From Marivita sp030148515 (GTDB lineage Bacteria; Pseudomonadota; Alphaproteobacteria; Rhodobacterales; Rhodobacteraceae): 64,000 bases of DNA. The position numbers were made by a program, and so were the translations under genes. Where the stretch lies: the NCBI RefSeq assembly GCF_048006345.1, contig NZ_CP180351.1:1054001-1118000 (forward strand), in the 5' to 3' direction. Positions 34,429 to 43,364 of the stretch are shown here, one piece after another (positions within the stretch are counted from its first letter, which is position 1; every line of letters starts with the position of its first letter). The notes beneath the pieces were generated by a model, which was given only the letters and a program-made list of their open reading frames with translations, was not told the origin of the DNA and made no database searches.

Positions 34429-35355
34429 TCAGTTCGCGGCGGCCGGTGCAGTGCCAGCACCACCGTTTTCGATGGCCCAGGTGGCGTTGGTCTTGATCCC
34501 GCCCAGCGGGAAGAAATGCACCTGTTCGATGTTGAACTCGGGGTTCTTGGCTTTGTGCGCGGCCAGCTTGGTCAGAACCTCTGTCGGCTCATACGGCAGG
34601 AGCAGCTTGGACACGTCCATGGCACGCTTCTGCAGAACCTTGAGCGACGGGCCGACACCGCAGGCGATGGCGAACTTGATCAGGGTCTGCAGCTTGGCGG
34701 GACCGGCGATACCGATATGCACCGGCAGCTTGATGCCAGCAGCGGACAGGTCGTCGACCCATTTGATGATCGGATCGGCGTCAAAGGCGAACTGGGTGGC
34801 CAGCGCCATCTTGGCATCGGTGCGTTCCGAGAACGCCTGCTTCCAGCGCAGCGCGTCTTCGACGTTCTTCATGCCGCCATTGGGATCGATGTCCTTGTTG
34901 CCTTCCGGGTGACCGGCGACATGCAGACGCTTGAAGCCTGCCTTGTCGAACAGACCGGTTTCCATGAGCTGCATGGAGCTGTGGAAATCACCGTTCGGCT
35001 GGTTCACGCCACCTGCGAGCAGCAGCGCCTGATCGACACCGGCTTCGCCCTGGTAGCGGGCAATCCAATCGGCCAGTGTCGCTTCATCCTTGATGATGCG
35101 GGCCGGGAAGTGCGGCATGACCGGGTAGCCATCAGCGGCAACGCGCTTGGCGGTGGCCACCATGTCTTCGATTGGTGTGCCTTCGATATGGGCAATGTAG
35201 ACGCGGGTTCCGGGGGCCAGCAATGCGCGGAAATCCTCGACCTTCTCGGCCGTACGCGGCATGACCTCGATGGAATAGCCTTTCAGGAAGGCTTCCATCT
35301 CGGGGGTGGTGCCGTTTTCGACGGTTTCGCGCTTGCGGAAATTCAACAATGCCAT
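34429..35355 (-). CDS. Methylenetetrahydrofolate reductase-like protein (MetF superfamily)
   Basis: A 308-residue FAD-linked TIM-barrel protein distantly like MetF. It has VYIAHIEGTPIEDMVATAKRVAADGYPVMPHFPAR, LLLAGGVNQPNGDFHSSMQLMETG, HVAGHPEGNKDI and FAFDADPIIKWVD, the MetF-type order with substitutions. The likely reaction is 5-methyl-THF to methylene-THF, draining methyl groups from the corrinoid methyltransferase into one-carbon metabolism. GGGAGG precedes the ATG at 35355. It is followed by HAD and MtgD-like genes, with PF13769 upstream. Confidence 0.85.
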   Translation of the reverse strand: MALLNFRKRETVENGTTPEMEAFLKGYSIEVMPRTAEKVEDFRALLAPGTRVYIAHIEGTPIEDMVATAKRVAADGYPVMPHFPARIIKDEATLADWIARYQGEAGVDQALLLAGGVNQPNGDFHSSMQLMETGLFDKAGFKRLHVAGHPEGNKDIDPNGGMKNVEDALRWKQAFSERTDAKMALATQFAFDADPIIKWVDDLSAAGIKLPVHIGIAGPAKLQTLIKFAIACGVGPSLKVLQKRAMDVSKLLLPYEPTEVLTKLAAHKAKNPEFNIEQVHFFPLGGIKTNATWAIENGGAGTAPAAAN

Positions 35356-35382
35356 GATGGCCTCCCTCAGGGTCATGGGGGC

Positions 35383-35679
35383 TTACGCCCAGCCTTCGTT
35401 ATCAATCAACGCCTTGAGGCGTTCCTTGTCATATTCCGCATCAATGCGGGCCGCCTCGGCAGAGCAGACCTCTTCGGGGTCCCCCTCGAGCTCGTAAGGC
35501 GCTGCCTTGCGCCATTCGGCGAGGTAGCTGTCGGTATCGGATGCACCGATCTTCATCGCCGCGCGGTCAATCGCCTGCTCGAACCGTTCGGGCAGTTGGG
35601 CCTTGGCGCCACGACGGCCCTTGCCCACGATCACCTGAGCCGGGATATCGCGCCAGTAGACAATTGTGACATCCGGCAT
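35383..35679 (-). CDS. Virulence_fact (PF13769-like) domain protein
   Basis: A 98-residue cytoplasmic protein starting MPDVTIVYWRDIPAQVIVGKGRRGAKAQLPERFEQAIDRAAM. The IVYWRDIPAQV and LPERFEQAID segments and an EWRKAAPYE motif match the family named virulence factor in Pfam, whose molecular role is unknown. In alphaproteobacteria it recurs beside methyltetrahydrofolate/corrinoid methyltransferase genes, as here, so I suspect an accessory role in C1 methyl transfer. It heads the four-gene minus-strand cluster. Confidence 0.75.
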   Translation of the reverse strand: MPDVTIVYWRDIPAQVIVGKGRRGAKAQLPERFEQAIDRAAMKIGASDTDSYLAEWRKAAPYELEGDPEEVCSAEAARIDAEYDKERLKALIDNEGWA

Positions 35680-35944
35680 GTCGTGATTCCTTTGTTTCGC
35701 CTGCGTCTTCGTAATGGAGGGCATGTACCACAAGAGTGCAAATTTCGACGTGTCCGCTTCCGTCTGCGACCCGAGGCGACATTAGGTCAGGACAAGGCGA
35801 ATGGCGATGCTTTTGCAGGTCCAAAATTCTCAGGCTTTGCATGAGGCCCTCTCATAACTTTACCTTGGTGCATCACGAAACTTGCGCCGCAGTCAAAGCG
35901 GGCTTAGGGTTGAGGTAACTTACATATTCGGAAGGCGCGAAGTC

Positions 35945-37057
35945 ATGGCGCCAAAGCGTCCCAAAGGTGCGGGCGCATTCCCGAAACCGGTAGAGAGCCC
36001 CGCGCCGTCACGGCCCGACCCATCCGAGCTTTATGCCGCGCTGGATCTGGGCACAAACAGTTGTCGTATGTTGATTGCCCAGCCAAAGGGCAACCAATTC
36101 CATGTTGTCGACAGTTTTTCCAAATCCGTGCAGCTGGGGGCCGGTCTTGAAAAGTCCGGCCGTCTGAGTCGTGCGTCGATGAACCGGACCATTTCCGCGC
36201 TGCGCGTGTGTCAGCAGAAGATTCGCCGCCACGAGGTGACGCGCATGCGGTTGGTCGCGACAGAGGCCTGCCGCCGGGCGCACAATGCACGGGATTTCAT
36301 TCGGCAGGTCAAACGCGAAACCGGACTGAACCTCGAAATCATCCAGCCGGAGGAGGAAGCGCGGCTGGCGGTCATCTCCTGTGCGCCGCTGGTCAGCACC
36401 AAGACCGAACAGTTGCTGGTAGTGGACATTGGTGGCGGGTCGACCGAGCTGGTCTGGATTGATCTGACGGCTGTGCCGGCGTTCGAGCGTCCGCGCGCAA
36501 TCATGCGGTTGCATGCCGGGTTCCACACCAAGGACAGCCCGTTCCCCGCCGCCCGCGTCGTGGATTGGATCAGCGTGCCCTTGGGGGTTGCGACGCTGCG
36601 TGACCAGTTTTCGGACGTGGAAAGCAATTCAGCCCGTTATGCGCTGATGAGCTGGTATTTCGAGGAAAACCTTGCCGAATTCGCACCTTACAAAGACGAG
36701 CAGGCACGCGAAGGGTTCCAGATCGTTGGCACCAGCGGCACGGTGACCACTGTCGCGGCGAGCCATTTGGGTCTCAAACGCTACGACCGGACCAAGGTAG
36801 ATGGGCTGCGGATGACGTCAGACCAGATCGAAAAGGTAATCTCGAATTATCTGGAGCTTGGCCCAGAAGGACGCCGGGCCGATCCGCGCATCGGGCTTGA
36901 CCGTCAGGCGCTCATCATGTCTGGCGCTGCGATCCTTCAGGCATTGCTGCGCTGCTGGCCGACGGATCGGCTGTCCGTCGCAGACCGTGGGCTGCGCGAA
37001 GGCTTGCTCTATGCGCAGATGTCAGCGGATGGCGTGCTTGAGGATGGTCCGTTCTAG
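35945..37057 (+). CDS. Ppx/GppA family exopolyphosphatase / pppGpp phosphohydrolase
   Basis: A 370-residue ASKHA-fold phosphatase. The phosphate motifs YAALDLGTNSCRMLIA (about 30-45) and LLVVDIGGGSTELVWI (about 158-173), with GTSGTVTTVAASHLGL near 265, are those of Ppx/GppA enzymes that cleave polyphosphate or pppGpp. A 25-residue Pro/Lys-rich N-terminal extension precedes the domain. GGAAGG supports the ATG at 35945. It converges with aroQ, 2 bases apart. Confidence 0.9.
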   Translation: MAPKRPKGAGAFPKPVESPAPSRPDPSELYAALDLGTNSCRMLIAQPKGNQFHVVDSFSKSVQLGAGLEKSGRLSRASMNRTISALRVCQQKIRRHEVTRMRLVATEACRRAHNARDFIRQVKRETGLNLEIIQPEEEARLAVISCAPLVSTKTEQLLVVDIGGGSTELVWIDLTAVPAFERPRAIMRLHAGFHTKDSPFPAARVVDWISVPLGVATLRDQFSDVESNSARYALMSWYFEENLAEFAPYKDEQAREGFQIVGTSGTVTTVAASHLGLKRYDRTKVDGLRMTSDQIEKVISNYLELGPEGRRADPRIGLDRQALIMSGAAILQALLRCWPTDRLSVADRGLREGLLYAQMSADGVLEDGPF

Positions 37058-37059
37058 GG

Positions 37060-37497
37060 TCAGCCCAAAAGGCTGATCACCCTGCGCAGCGCCAACTCGT
37101 AGCCTTCGATACCGAACCCAGCAATCACGCCTTCGGCGCGGGCGGACACGTAGGAATGATGCCGGAACGCCTCGCGCTTGTGGACGTTGGAGATATGGAC
37201 TTCGAACACCAGCCCTTCATAAGCCTGAAGCGCGTCATAGATTGCGACAGAGGTGTGGGTGAAGGCGCCGGGATTGATGATGATGGCTTCAGCTTCGTCA
37301 CGGGCCTGATGAATCCAGTCGATGATCTGGCCTTCATGGTTCGACTGCATGGATTTGAGATCGAACCCGGCAGGTTTTGCGAGTGCTACACAGCGGTTTG
37401 CCACGTCGTCCAAACTGTCCGCGCCATAGATTGCGGGTTCCCGCTTGCCCAGAAGGTTCAGGTTGGGACCGTTGATCAGAAAGACGGTTTTGGACAT
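37060..37497 (-). CDS. aroQ: Type II 3-dehydroquinate dehydratase
   Basis: A 145-residue enzyme, the dodecameric shikimate-pathway dehydratase. Signatures: FLINGPNLNLLGKREPAIYG, SNHEGQIIDWIHQA, INPGAFTHTSVAIYDAL and HISNVHKREAFRHHSYV, with the active-site Tyr, His and Arg. Start at 37497 by family length. It lies 72 bases downstream of the molybdenum hydroxylase large subunit on the same strand; it could be read from that operon, but a plain shikimate role is enough to explain it. Confidence 0.94.
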   Translation of the reverse strand: MSKTVFLINGPNLNLLGKREPAIYGADSLDDVANRCVALAKPAGFDLKSMQSNHEGQIIDWIHQARDEAEAIIINPGAFTHTSVAIYDALQAYEGLVFEVHISNVHKREAFRHHSYVSARAEGVIAGFGIEGYELALRRVISLLG

Positions 37498-37569
37498 GGG
37501 ATACTCCGCACTTGTTGCCCTAGCTGTGCCAGCTTGCCGGGGTTCGTGCAACCCGCCGCGTGTTTTGGA

Positions 37570-39669
37570 CTAAAGGTCCAACGCGGCCTGTGTGATCGCA
37601 CCCGGAGTGAACGGCATCCTGCGCAGGCGCAGCCCTGTGGCAGCAAAGATCCCGTTGGCGATCGCGGCAACCGTGGGTCCGGGTGAGGCCTCACCCGCGC
37701 CAACAGAGCGCTGGTCTGGGTGGTTCAGGAGCGTGATGTCGAAGTCGGGCACATTGTCGAAGCGGATCACCGGGTAGCTGTCCCAGTCGCGCGAGGTGAT
37801 ACCGTCGCGGTCCCAGGTCACCTGTTCATAAAGCGCCCAGCTTGCCGCTTGCATGACGCCACCTTCAAGCTGCGCCTGAAGGCCATCGGGGTCGATCACG
37901 CGGCCCGCATCCGCCACAAGCGTGACGCAGTGCAGTTTGACCTCGGCTGTGTCCGTGACGGCGAGATCCATGGCCAGACCAACGCGGGTCATCGCGTTCT
38001 TGTACTGGGCATAGGCGATGCCTCGCCCCATTCCTTCGGGCAACGGGGGCAGGCGATGTTCCAAGGCGTCCAAAACCGCCACAGCGCGTGGGTCGCTCAG
38101 ATGCGCGCGGCGGAAGGCTATGGGGTCTGCTCCGGCACTATGCGCGGCTTCGTCCAGTGTGCTTTCAAGCGCAAAAATATTGGCGACGGCCCCAAGGCAG
38201 CGCATGGCGGATGTGCGGTGCGGCAGGCCTTGGACAAGGTTCTTGACCAGACGTTTCTCGGGGATGTCGTAAACCGGATCAAGGTTCCGGTGCATCCCCG
38301 CGTGGTTGCCCATGTTTGGCGGCGCGATATAGGGCGCCATCGCCTCTGCGCGAAACCTGTTGGCCAGCAGCTTTGCCGGACCTGCGCGGTTCGGGCCGGG
38401 ACGGGGCCTGCCGCGATGGGTGTCGCTGTGCGCTTCGGCGGAAAGCGCAGCGATGCGGCCATCGGCCAGCTTCGCATCGACCTGAACCGCCATCGCGGGT
38501 GCATAGGGTTCCCAGGCGTGTTCGTCCTCGCGTGACCATTTCAGCAGGATCGGAATTTTCGGATGGGCCAAGGCGATACAGGCGGCCTCGTAGGCTGCAT
38601 CGTCCGCGCCATTGTGACCGTAGCAACCGGAGCCTTGCACATGGGTGATCTCGATCTGGTCTGTGGCAAGACCAAGACTGTCGGCAATCGCCTCGCGCAA
38701 TGGGTAGATGCCCTGGCTGTGGCTTTTTACGAAAAGACGTTCGCCGGTCCATTCCGCCAGCGCCGCCGACGGAGCCAGCGCGCCGTGCATCTGGTAGGGG
38801 CGTTCGAACCGACCGCTGAGGTCCGGGGCGTCGAGCGGTTCCGGCACAGGGACTTTTTGCGGGGTGCCGTTGACCACCGGAAAGCGCTGCGCGTTTTCGG
38901 GGGCCAAATGGGCAAACACATCGGTTTCTGGCAATCCGCCACCGCTGTCCCAATTGCAGGCCAATCCAAGCCGTGTCGCTGCTTTGACGACAGCCCATTC
39001 CCCGGGGCCGGTCACCGCCAGAAAACTGCCATCCCGCACGACATGAAGACCATCGCCTGTGATCCGGTCCAGCACCGTCTGGTCGATGTCCCGAAGGCTG
39101 GCGCGCGCATGGGGCGGGCTGACGCGGCGCGCGTGCCACATACCCGGAAGGTCAATGTCGTGCAGATAGGTGAAGCGGCCTGTGACCATGTCGGCGATGC
39201 CGCGCATGTCCGGGGCGGGGGGCGTGACCGGGATGTGCCGGGGCAGATCGGGATCTATGGCCAGATCGGGTGGGAGATCTTGGGCCAGGCTGATCAGGTT
39301 GATCCGGATGTTGGTGCCGGGGCGGTGGATGTACCCGTCCTCAAATGCCCAATCCGATGGGGTGCCGCCATGTTGGTTGATTGCCGCATCCAGAAGGTGC
39401 TTGCGCAGGGTCGCGGCGGCGGCTGCAACGGCCCGGCCAGATTGTTCGATGGAGTTGCTGCCCGAGGTGATCCCCTCGTCAGGCGCATGGTCCGTGCGAA
39501 CAGCCGCGACATCCAGTCGCGAGAGAGGCAGCGCCAGTTCCTCTTGCACGATCCGGACGAGCGCGGTCGAAATGCGCTGACCAATATCCACCTTTCCGGT
39601 GTGGATCAGAAGGTCATTGTCTTGCGGCGTTAACCAATCGGAAACAAGAGGATACGCGTCAAGGCTCAT
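37570..39669 (-). CDS. Molybdenum hydroxylase large subunit (IorB/NicB-like)
   Basis: A 699-residue molybdopterin-cytosine-dinucleotide subunit of the xanthine oxidase superfamily. The N-terminal GKVDIGQRISTALVRIVQEEL and ITSGSNSIEQSGRAVAAAA match the Nic/Ior group, RPYQMHGALAPSAALAEW and QGSGCYGHNGADDAAYEA are cofactor-binding, and the catalytic Glu is in SVGAGEASPGPTVAAIANGI. Such enzymes hydroxylate carbons next to ring nitrogen (nicotinate, isoquinoline). It lacks the cytochrome c extension of NicB and there is no FAD subunit nearby. Its ATG overlaps the small-subunit stop. Confidence 0.88.
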   Translation of the reverse strand: MSLDAYPLVSDWLTPQDNDLLIHTGKVDIGQRISTALVRIVQEELALPLSRLDVAAVRTDHAPDEGITSGSNSIEQSGRAVAAAAATLRKHLLDAAINQHGGTPSDWAFEDGYIHRPGTNIRINLISLAQDLPPDLAIDPDLPRHIPVTPPAPDMRGIADMVTGRFTYLHDIDLPGMWHARRVSPPHARASLRDIDQTVLDRITGDGLHVVRDGSFLAVTGPGEWAVVKAATRLGLACNWDSGGGLPETDVFAHLAPENAQRFPVVNGTPQKVPVPEPLDAPDLSGRFERPYQMHGALAPSAALAEWTGERLFVKSHSQGIYPLREAIADSLGLATDQIEITHVQGSGCYGHNGADDAAYEAACIALAHPKIPILLKWSREDEHAWEPYAPAMAVQVDAKLADGRIAALSAEAHSDTHRGRPRPGPNRAGPAKLLANRFRAEAMAPYIAPPNMGNHAGMHRNLDPVYDIPEKRLVKNLVQGLPHRTSAMRCLGAVANIFALESTLDEAAHSAGADPIAFRRAHLSDPRAVAVLDALEHRLPPLPEGMGRGIAYAQYKNAMTRVGLAMDLAVTDTAEVKLHCVTLVADAGRVIDPDGLQAQLEGGVMQAASWALYEQVTWDRDGITSRDWDSYPVIRFDNVPDFDITLLNHPDQRSVGAGEASPGPTVAAIANGIFAATGLRLRRMPFTPGAITQAALDL

Positions 39670-40121
39670 GTGCCTGCAGCCCGTTTTATGGCACTTAGAA
39701 CACGCGGATGCGACCCACAGCGGCACAGATGTGGGGTCAGGGTGGCTTTGGTGGTTGCGCTGTCCGGTGCCGGGTTTTCGGACAGAAGCGCTGTCGCCGC
39801 GACCACAAGCCCGGAGGTGCAATACCCACATTGCGCGGCGGTCTCTTCAATGAACGCCCGCTGCACGCGCTGACCGATCTCTGTCTCGGCGATGCCCTCG
39901 ATGGTGGTGATGTCCTTGCCGTCGAACACCTCGACCGGAGTTACGCAGGACAGCACAACCTTGCCATCGACCATGACCGCACAAGCACCGCATTGCTCCA
40001 ACCCGCAGCCGAGTTTTGTGCCTTTGAGCTTGAGCTCATCCCGCAGGACATAGACCAGCGGAGTGTCCGGGTCTGACGTGATGTCGTGCCGTGTTCCGTT
40101 GATCGTCAGGCTCAGGCTCAC
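39666..40121 (-). CDS. Molybdenum hydroxylase small [2Fe-2S] subunit (IorA/CoxS-like)
   Basis: A 151-residue protein with two [2Fe-2S] clusters: plant-type CGLEQCGACAVMVDGKVVLSC (C-x4-C-x2-C-x11-C) and CGYCTSG ... CRCGSH (C-x2-C ... C-x-C) in the second domain. It passes electrons from the Mo site. I use the GTG at 40121, which overlaps the upstream stop (GTGA) and gives the usual SLSLTINGTRHDI start; an ATG at 40139 is the alternative. GGGAGC lies 10 bases upstream of the GTG. Confidence 0.9.
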   Translation of the reverse strand: MSLSLTINGTRHDITSDPDTPLVYVLRDELKLKGTKLGCGLEQCGACAVMVDGKVVLSCVTPVEVFDGKDITTIEGIAETEIGQRVQRAFIEETAAQCGYCTSGLVVAATALLSENPAPDSATTKATLTPHLCRCGSHPRVLSAIKRAAGT

Positions 40122-40597
40122 GTTGTAACACGCTCCCATGTGATCTGGACATCGACATCCGCCGATTTGAACAGGTTCATCACCGGGCAACGGTATTCCA
40201 CGTTCCGTGTGAGCCGGTCAAACCGCTCCTGTGTCTCGTCGGTATGGACGCGGATGCGCAGTTTGACCCAGTTGAAATACGGGCGCACGCCCTGCACGCC
40301 ACGACTGCCACGCTGGTCAACCTCGCCATTCGCTTCCATGTCGACAGCGGTATAGGCAAACTGCATCGCCTCGGCGCAGCGGTTGATAATGACGCCCTCG
40401 CAGCCAAGCAGTGAGGACAGCGTCATTTCCAAAGGAGTCGGCCCGGTGTTCGATTCCTTCTCATCGGTGATGACGACATGGTTGCGCACCATGATCACGG
40501 ATCGGGTGGAGGCCTCGTTCCGAGCGCTGACGCGGCGGATGCCCAGCGCCTTGGTGTTGGGGTCGACACTGGGGGGCAGGAGGTCGTTGTCGCTCAC
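40118..40597 (-). CDS. OsmC family protein
   Basis: A 159-residue OsmC/Ohr-fold protein. The central MTLSSLLGCEGVIINRCAEAMQ with one Cys, the preceding ESNTGPTPLE and the C-terminal YRCPVMNLFKSADVDVQITW with a second Cys are the typical OsmC features; family members reduce organic peroxides through such a Cys pair. The GTG start overlaps the LVIVD gene stop (GTGA), and its stop overlaps the Mo small subunit. The coupling suggests it serves the hydroxylase, perhaps against peroxides or reactive intermediates. Confidence 0.82.
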   Translation of the reverse strand: MSDNDLLPPSVDPNTKALGIRRVSARNEASTRSVIMVRNHVVITDEKESNTGPTPLEMTLSSLLGCEGVIINRCAEAMQFAYTAVDMEANGEVDQRGSRGVQGVRPYFNWVKLRIRVHTDETQERFDRLTRNVEYRCPVMNLFKSADVDVQITWERVTT

Positions 40598-41853
40598 AGG
40601 CTCATCTCCAGAATGTCGAGGCCCCGGTTGCGGTCGAGGACATAGATCAGGCCATTCTCGTCTACATCGACATCGTTCGACTGCGGCGGTGCGCCAGTGG
40701 GGCCGGGTTCCATGAAATGCGCCACTTCGACGGGCAGGTGCGGATCGGCCACGTCCAACACGCGCAGACCACCCGCGAACCACGTGGCATAGATCAGCGT
40801 ACTGTCCAGCTTTTCGCGGTACTGATGCCCGCCAAAGCGCACACCCGCTTCGCCGACCCAGGGGCACAGCCGTTCTGACAGGTCCCAGGCTGCAATGGGT
40901 TCCATGTTGTTCAAGTCGGTCACGTCCATCACCCAGATGAAGCCGTGCAGACGCCCCGGTTTGTGGTCGTGTTCCTCGTCAATGGCGATGGCATAGCGCC
41001 GACCGTTGATCGGCTGTTCCAGCGGCATGACGGTGTGGGTCGGTTCCGGGATGCCCTTTGGAAAGCGGTAGCTGCCCTTGAGCGTCGGCTTGGTGATGTC
41101 GCTGGCATCCAGCACGCGAATGCCCGCATGCCAGACTGCAGCCCAAAGCTCATCCCCACAGCGCATGGCATGGTGCAAGCGGTGGCTGTAGCCGACGCCG
41201 GTGGGGGTTTCACCCTGCGCCACATGCTGCCCCGGCATATGCCAGCGCGACACCTCGGTCGGATTGGTGGGGTCAGACAGATCGTAGATCACGAGGATGT
41301 TGCCGACATACCCTTCCATCTCGGTCGAGATATAGGCGTAGTTGGCATCCATATCGAAGCGATGCACACCAAAGCCGTGTGTCTTGACGTAGGACAGCAG
41401 CCTGGGCGCGGTCTTGTCCGAGATGTCCCAGACGCGGAAGCCGCCGCTATGATAGCCGCGCGCCAAAGCCTCTTCGAGTACGGGGATGTCCGACAGTTTG
41501 ACCGACAGCCTCTCTGCGATCTGGTCGTCCGATAGCCCTTCGGCGCGAAGACCTGCAATCTTGTCGCCTTTGCGCAGGAAGTGGCGGCGGTCCATTTCGA
41601 CATTGGTGATCATCAGATCACCGACCACCTTGACCTTGTGGGTGTGCGACCACTCATCGGGCGGTGCGACATGGGACACCACTTTTGGATTGGCGGGGTC
41701 CGACACGTCGATGATCGAGGTGCCCATAGGCGGCTTCATGTGGCCGACATAGGCATAGCTGCCCCGGACAACCACTTCGCCGCCGCCTTCAATGTCGAGG
41801 TGGCCCAGACGACGGATGTTGCGGGACAGCTCGAATTCGACTTCGCGTTTCAT
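40594..41853 (-). CDS. LVIVD-repeat beta-propeller protein
   Basis: A 419-residue protein without a signal peptide, containing several LVIVD-type repeats (for example SIIDVSDPANPKVVSHV, LVIYDLSDPTNPTEVSRW, RVLDASDITKPTLKGSY, WVMDVTDLNNMEPIAAW, RVLDVADPHLPVEVAHF, IYVLDRNRGLDILEM), consistent with a six- or seven-bladed propeller. No enzyme motif is evident. Its ATG overlaps the tctA stop (ATGA) and its stop overlaps the OsmC start. A link to the transporter or the Mo enzyme is likely; its molecular role is unknown. Confidence 0.85.
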   Translation of the reverse strand: MKREVEFELSRNIRRLGHLDIEGGGEVVVRGSYAYVGHMKPPMGTSIIDVSDPANPKVVSHVAPPDEWSHTHKVKVVGDLMITNVEMDRRHFLRKGDKIAGLRAEGLSDDQIAERLSVKLSDIPVLEEALARGYHSGGFRVWDISDKTAPRLLSYVKTHGFGVHRFDMDANYAYISTEMEGYVGNILVIYDLSDPTNPTEVSRWHMPGQHVAQGETPTGVGYSHRLHHAMRCGDELWAAVWHAGIRVLDASDITKPTLKGSYRFPKGIPEPTHTVMPLEQPINGRRYAIAIDEEHDHKPGRLHGFIWVMDVTDLNNMEPIAAWDLSERLCPWVGEAGVRFGGHQYREKLDSTLIYATWFAGGLRVLDVADPHLPVEVAHFMEPGPTGAPPQSNDVDVDENGLIYVLDRNRGLDILEMSL

Positions 41854-43364
41854 TCTGCAGGCACCTCGAGTTTGCGTTTGCGCCGCATGCCGAAGACAAT
41901 GGGCAGGATGATCGACATTGCGAAGGCGACCCAAAGGATGTTGCCCAGCGTGGACGAGAAAAGAACCATGATGTCGCCATCGGATTTCTTGAGTGACCAG
42001 AGGAAATACTTTTCCAGAAGCGGCCCGAGAATGACCCCGATCAGGATCGCGGCGACGTGGTACCCGGTGCGCCGGGCGATATAGCCCAGAACCCCGAAGG
42101 CCAAAGCGAGGTACATGTCGAACATGTATTCGCGCGGGACAAACCCGCCGACCAGCGTGAAGCTGATGATCATAGGCGCGAGGTAAATCGTCGGGATCGT
42201 GGTCACGTAACTCATGTAACGGGACAGCGGAAGGATCGTGAGGAACATGAAGACGTAGCTGACCGCCATCGCCATGAACATGCCGTAGCCGACCTTGGGC
42301 TGGTTTTCGAACAGCGACGGGCCAAAGCTCACCCCGTGGAACTGCATCACCACCAGCATGATCGCCGCCGTCGCGCCACCGGGAATGCCCAGCACCAGCA
42401 GCGGCACCAGCGTGCCGGAGGTGACGCCATTGTTGGCGGATTCAGGTGCGATCAGGCCTTCAGGGTGGCCGGTGCCATAAAGCTCGGGCGTTTTGGAGAA
42501 GCTGCGCGATTGTTGGTAGGCGACGAAGCTGGCGATGGAGGCACCTGCACCGGGGATCACGCCGATGACCAGACCGATGATCGAGGTCCAGACGATATGC
42601 ACCCAGCGGCTGAGGGCGATCTTCACGCCTTCGAACGTGTCGCCCCAGTTGGGGGCCTTGGGTTCACCGTCATGGTTCACGATCACGCGCTTTTCGATGA
42701 TGACAAAGGCTTCCGAGACCGCAAAGAGGCCGACAAGGGCAGGGATCAGCGGCACCCCGTCATAGAGTTCGAGGAACCCGAAGGTCCCGCGTGGTGTGGC
42801 GTAGACCACATCGGTGCCGATGGAGCCGATCATCAGGCCCAAGAACCCGGCAATCAGACCTTTGACCATGTCCTGTGCCGCAATCGACGCGATCAGGGAA
42901 ATGCCGAACAGCATAACCACGATCATTTCGACCGAGTGCATGTAGAACCCGACCCGCGCAAGGATGGGCATGGCCGCCAAGGCGATGATCGTCGTCAGCA
43001 GACCGCCGATACAGGAGGCCACAAAGGAAATCGCCAGCGCCTGCTGACCCTTCCCTTGTTTGGCCATCGGGTAGCCGTCGAGCGGCGTTGCAGCGGCGCC
43101 TGCCGTGCCGGGAATGTTGACGAGAATGGCCGGAATGCCCGCGCCCATGCGTGCCGCGCAATAAAGCGAAATCATGAACACCAACCCCGATTGCAGGTCG
43201 AGAGCAAGTGTCAGCGGCATCAGGATGATGATCGTGTTGGCCGCCGAAAATCCGGGGATCCCGCCGACGATCAGGCCAAGGAAAATCGTCGGGATGATGA
43301 TGTACCAGTAGCCGAGCGTTTCAAAGAACACTTCGGTGAGGATCGAGGCTGTGCTGCTATCCAT
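41850..43364 (-). CDS. tctA: Tripartite tricarboxylate transporter large permease TctA
   Basis: A 504-residue integral membrane protein with about 11-12 helices. GGIPGFSAANTIIILMPLTLALDLQSGLVFMISLYCAARMG, NIPGTAGAAATPLDGYPMAKQGKGQQAL and GVIPGAGASIASFVAYQQSR are TctA signatures. The TTT family takes up carboxylates (citrate, aromatic acids and others) by ion gradient with a periplasmic receptor. It overlaps tctB by 8 bases and the LVIVD gene by 4. Confidence 0.95.
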   Translation of the reverse strand: MDSSTASILTEVFFETLGYWYIIIPTIFLGLIVGGIPGFSAANTIIILMPLTLALDLQSGLVFMISLYCAARMGAGIPAILVNIPGTAGAAATPLDGYPMAKQGKGQQALAISFVASCIGGLLTTIIALAAMPILARVGFYMHSVEMIVVMLFGISLIASIAAQDMVKGLIAGFLGLMIGSIGTDVVYATPRGTFGFLELYDGVPLIPALVGLFAVSEAFVIIEKRVIVNHDGEPKAPNWGDTFEGVKIALSRWVHIVWTSIIGLVIGVIPGAGASIASFVAYQQSRSFSKTPELYGTGHPEGLIAPESANNGVTSGTLVPLLVLGIPGGATAAIMLVVMQFHGVSFGPSLFENQPKVGYGMFMAMAVSYVFMFLTILPLSRYMSYVTTIPTIYLAPMIISFTLVGGFVPREYMFDMYLALAFGVLGYIARRTGYHVAAILIGVILGPLLEKYFLWSLKKSDGDIMVLFSSTLGNILWVAFAMSIILPIVFGMRRKRKLEVPAE

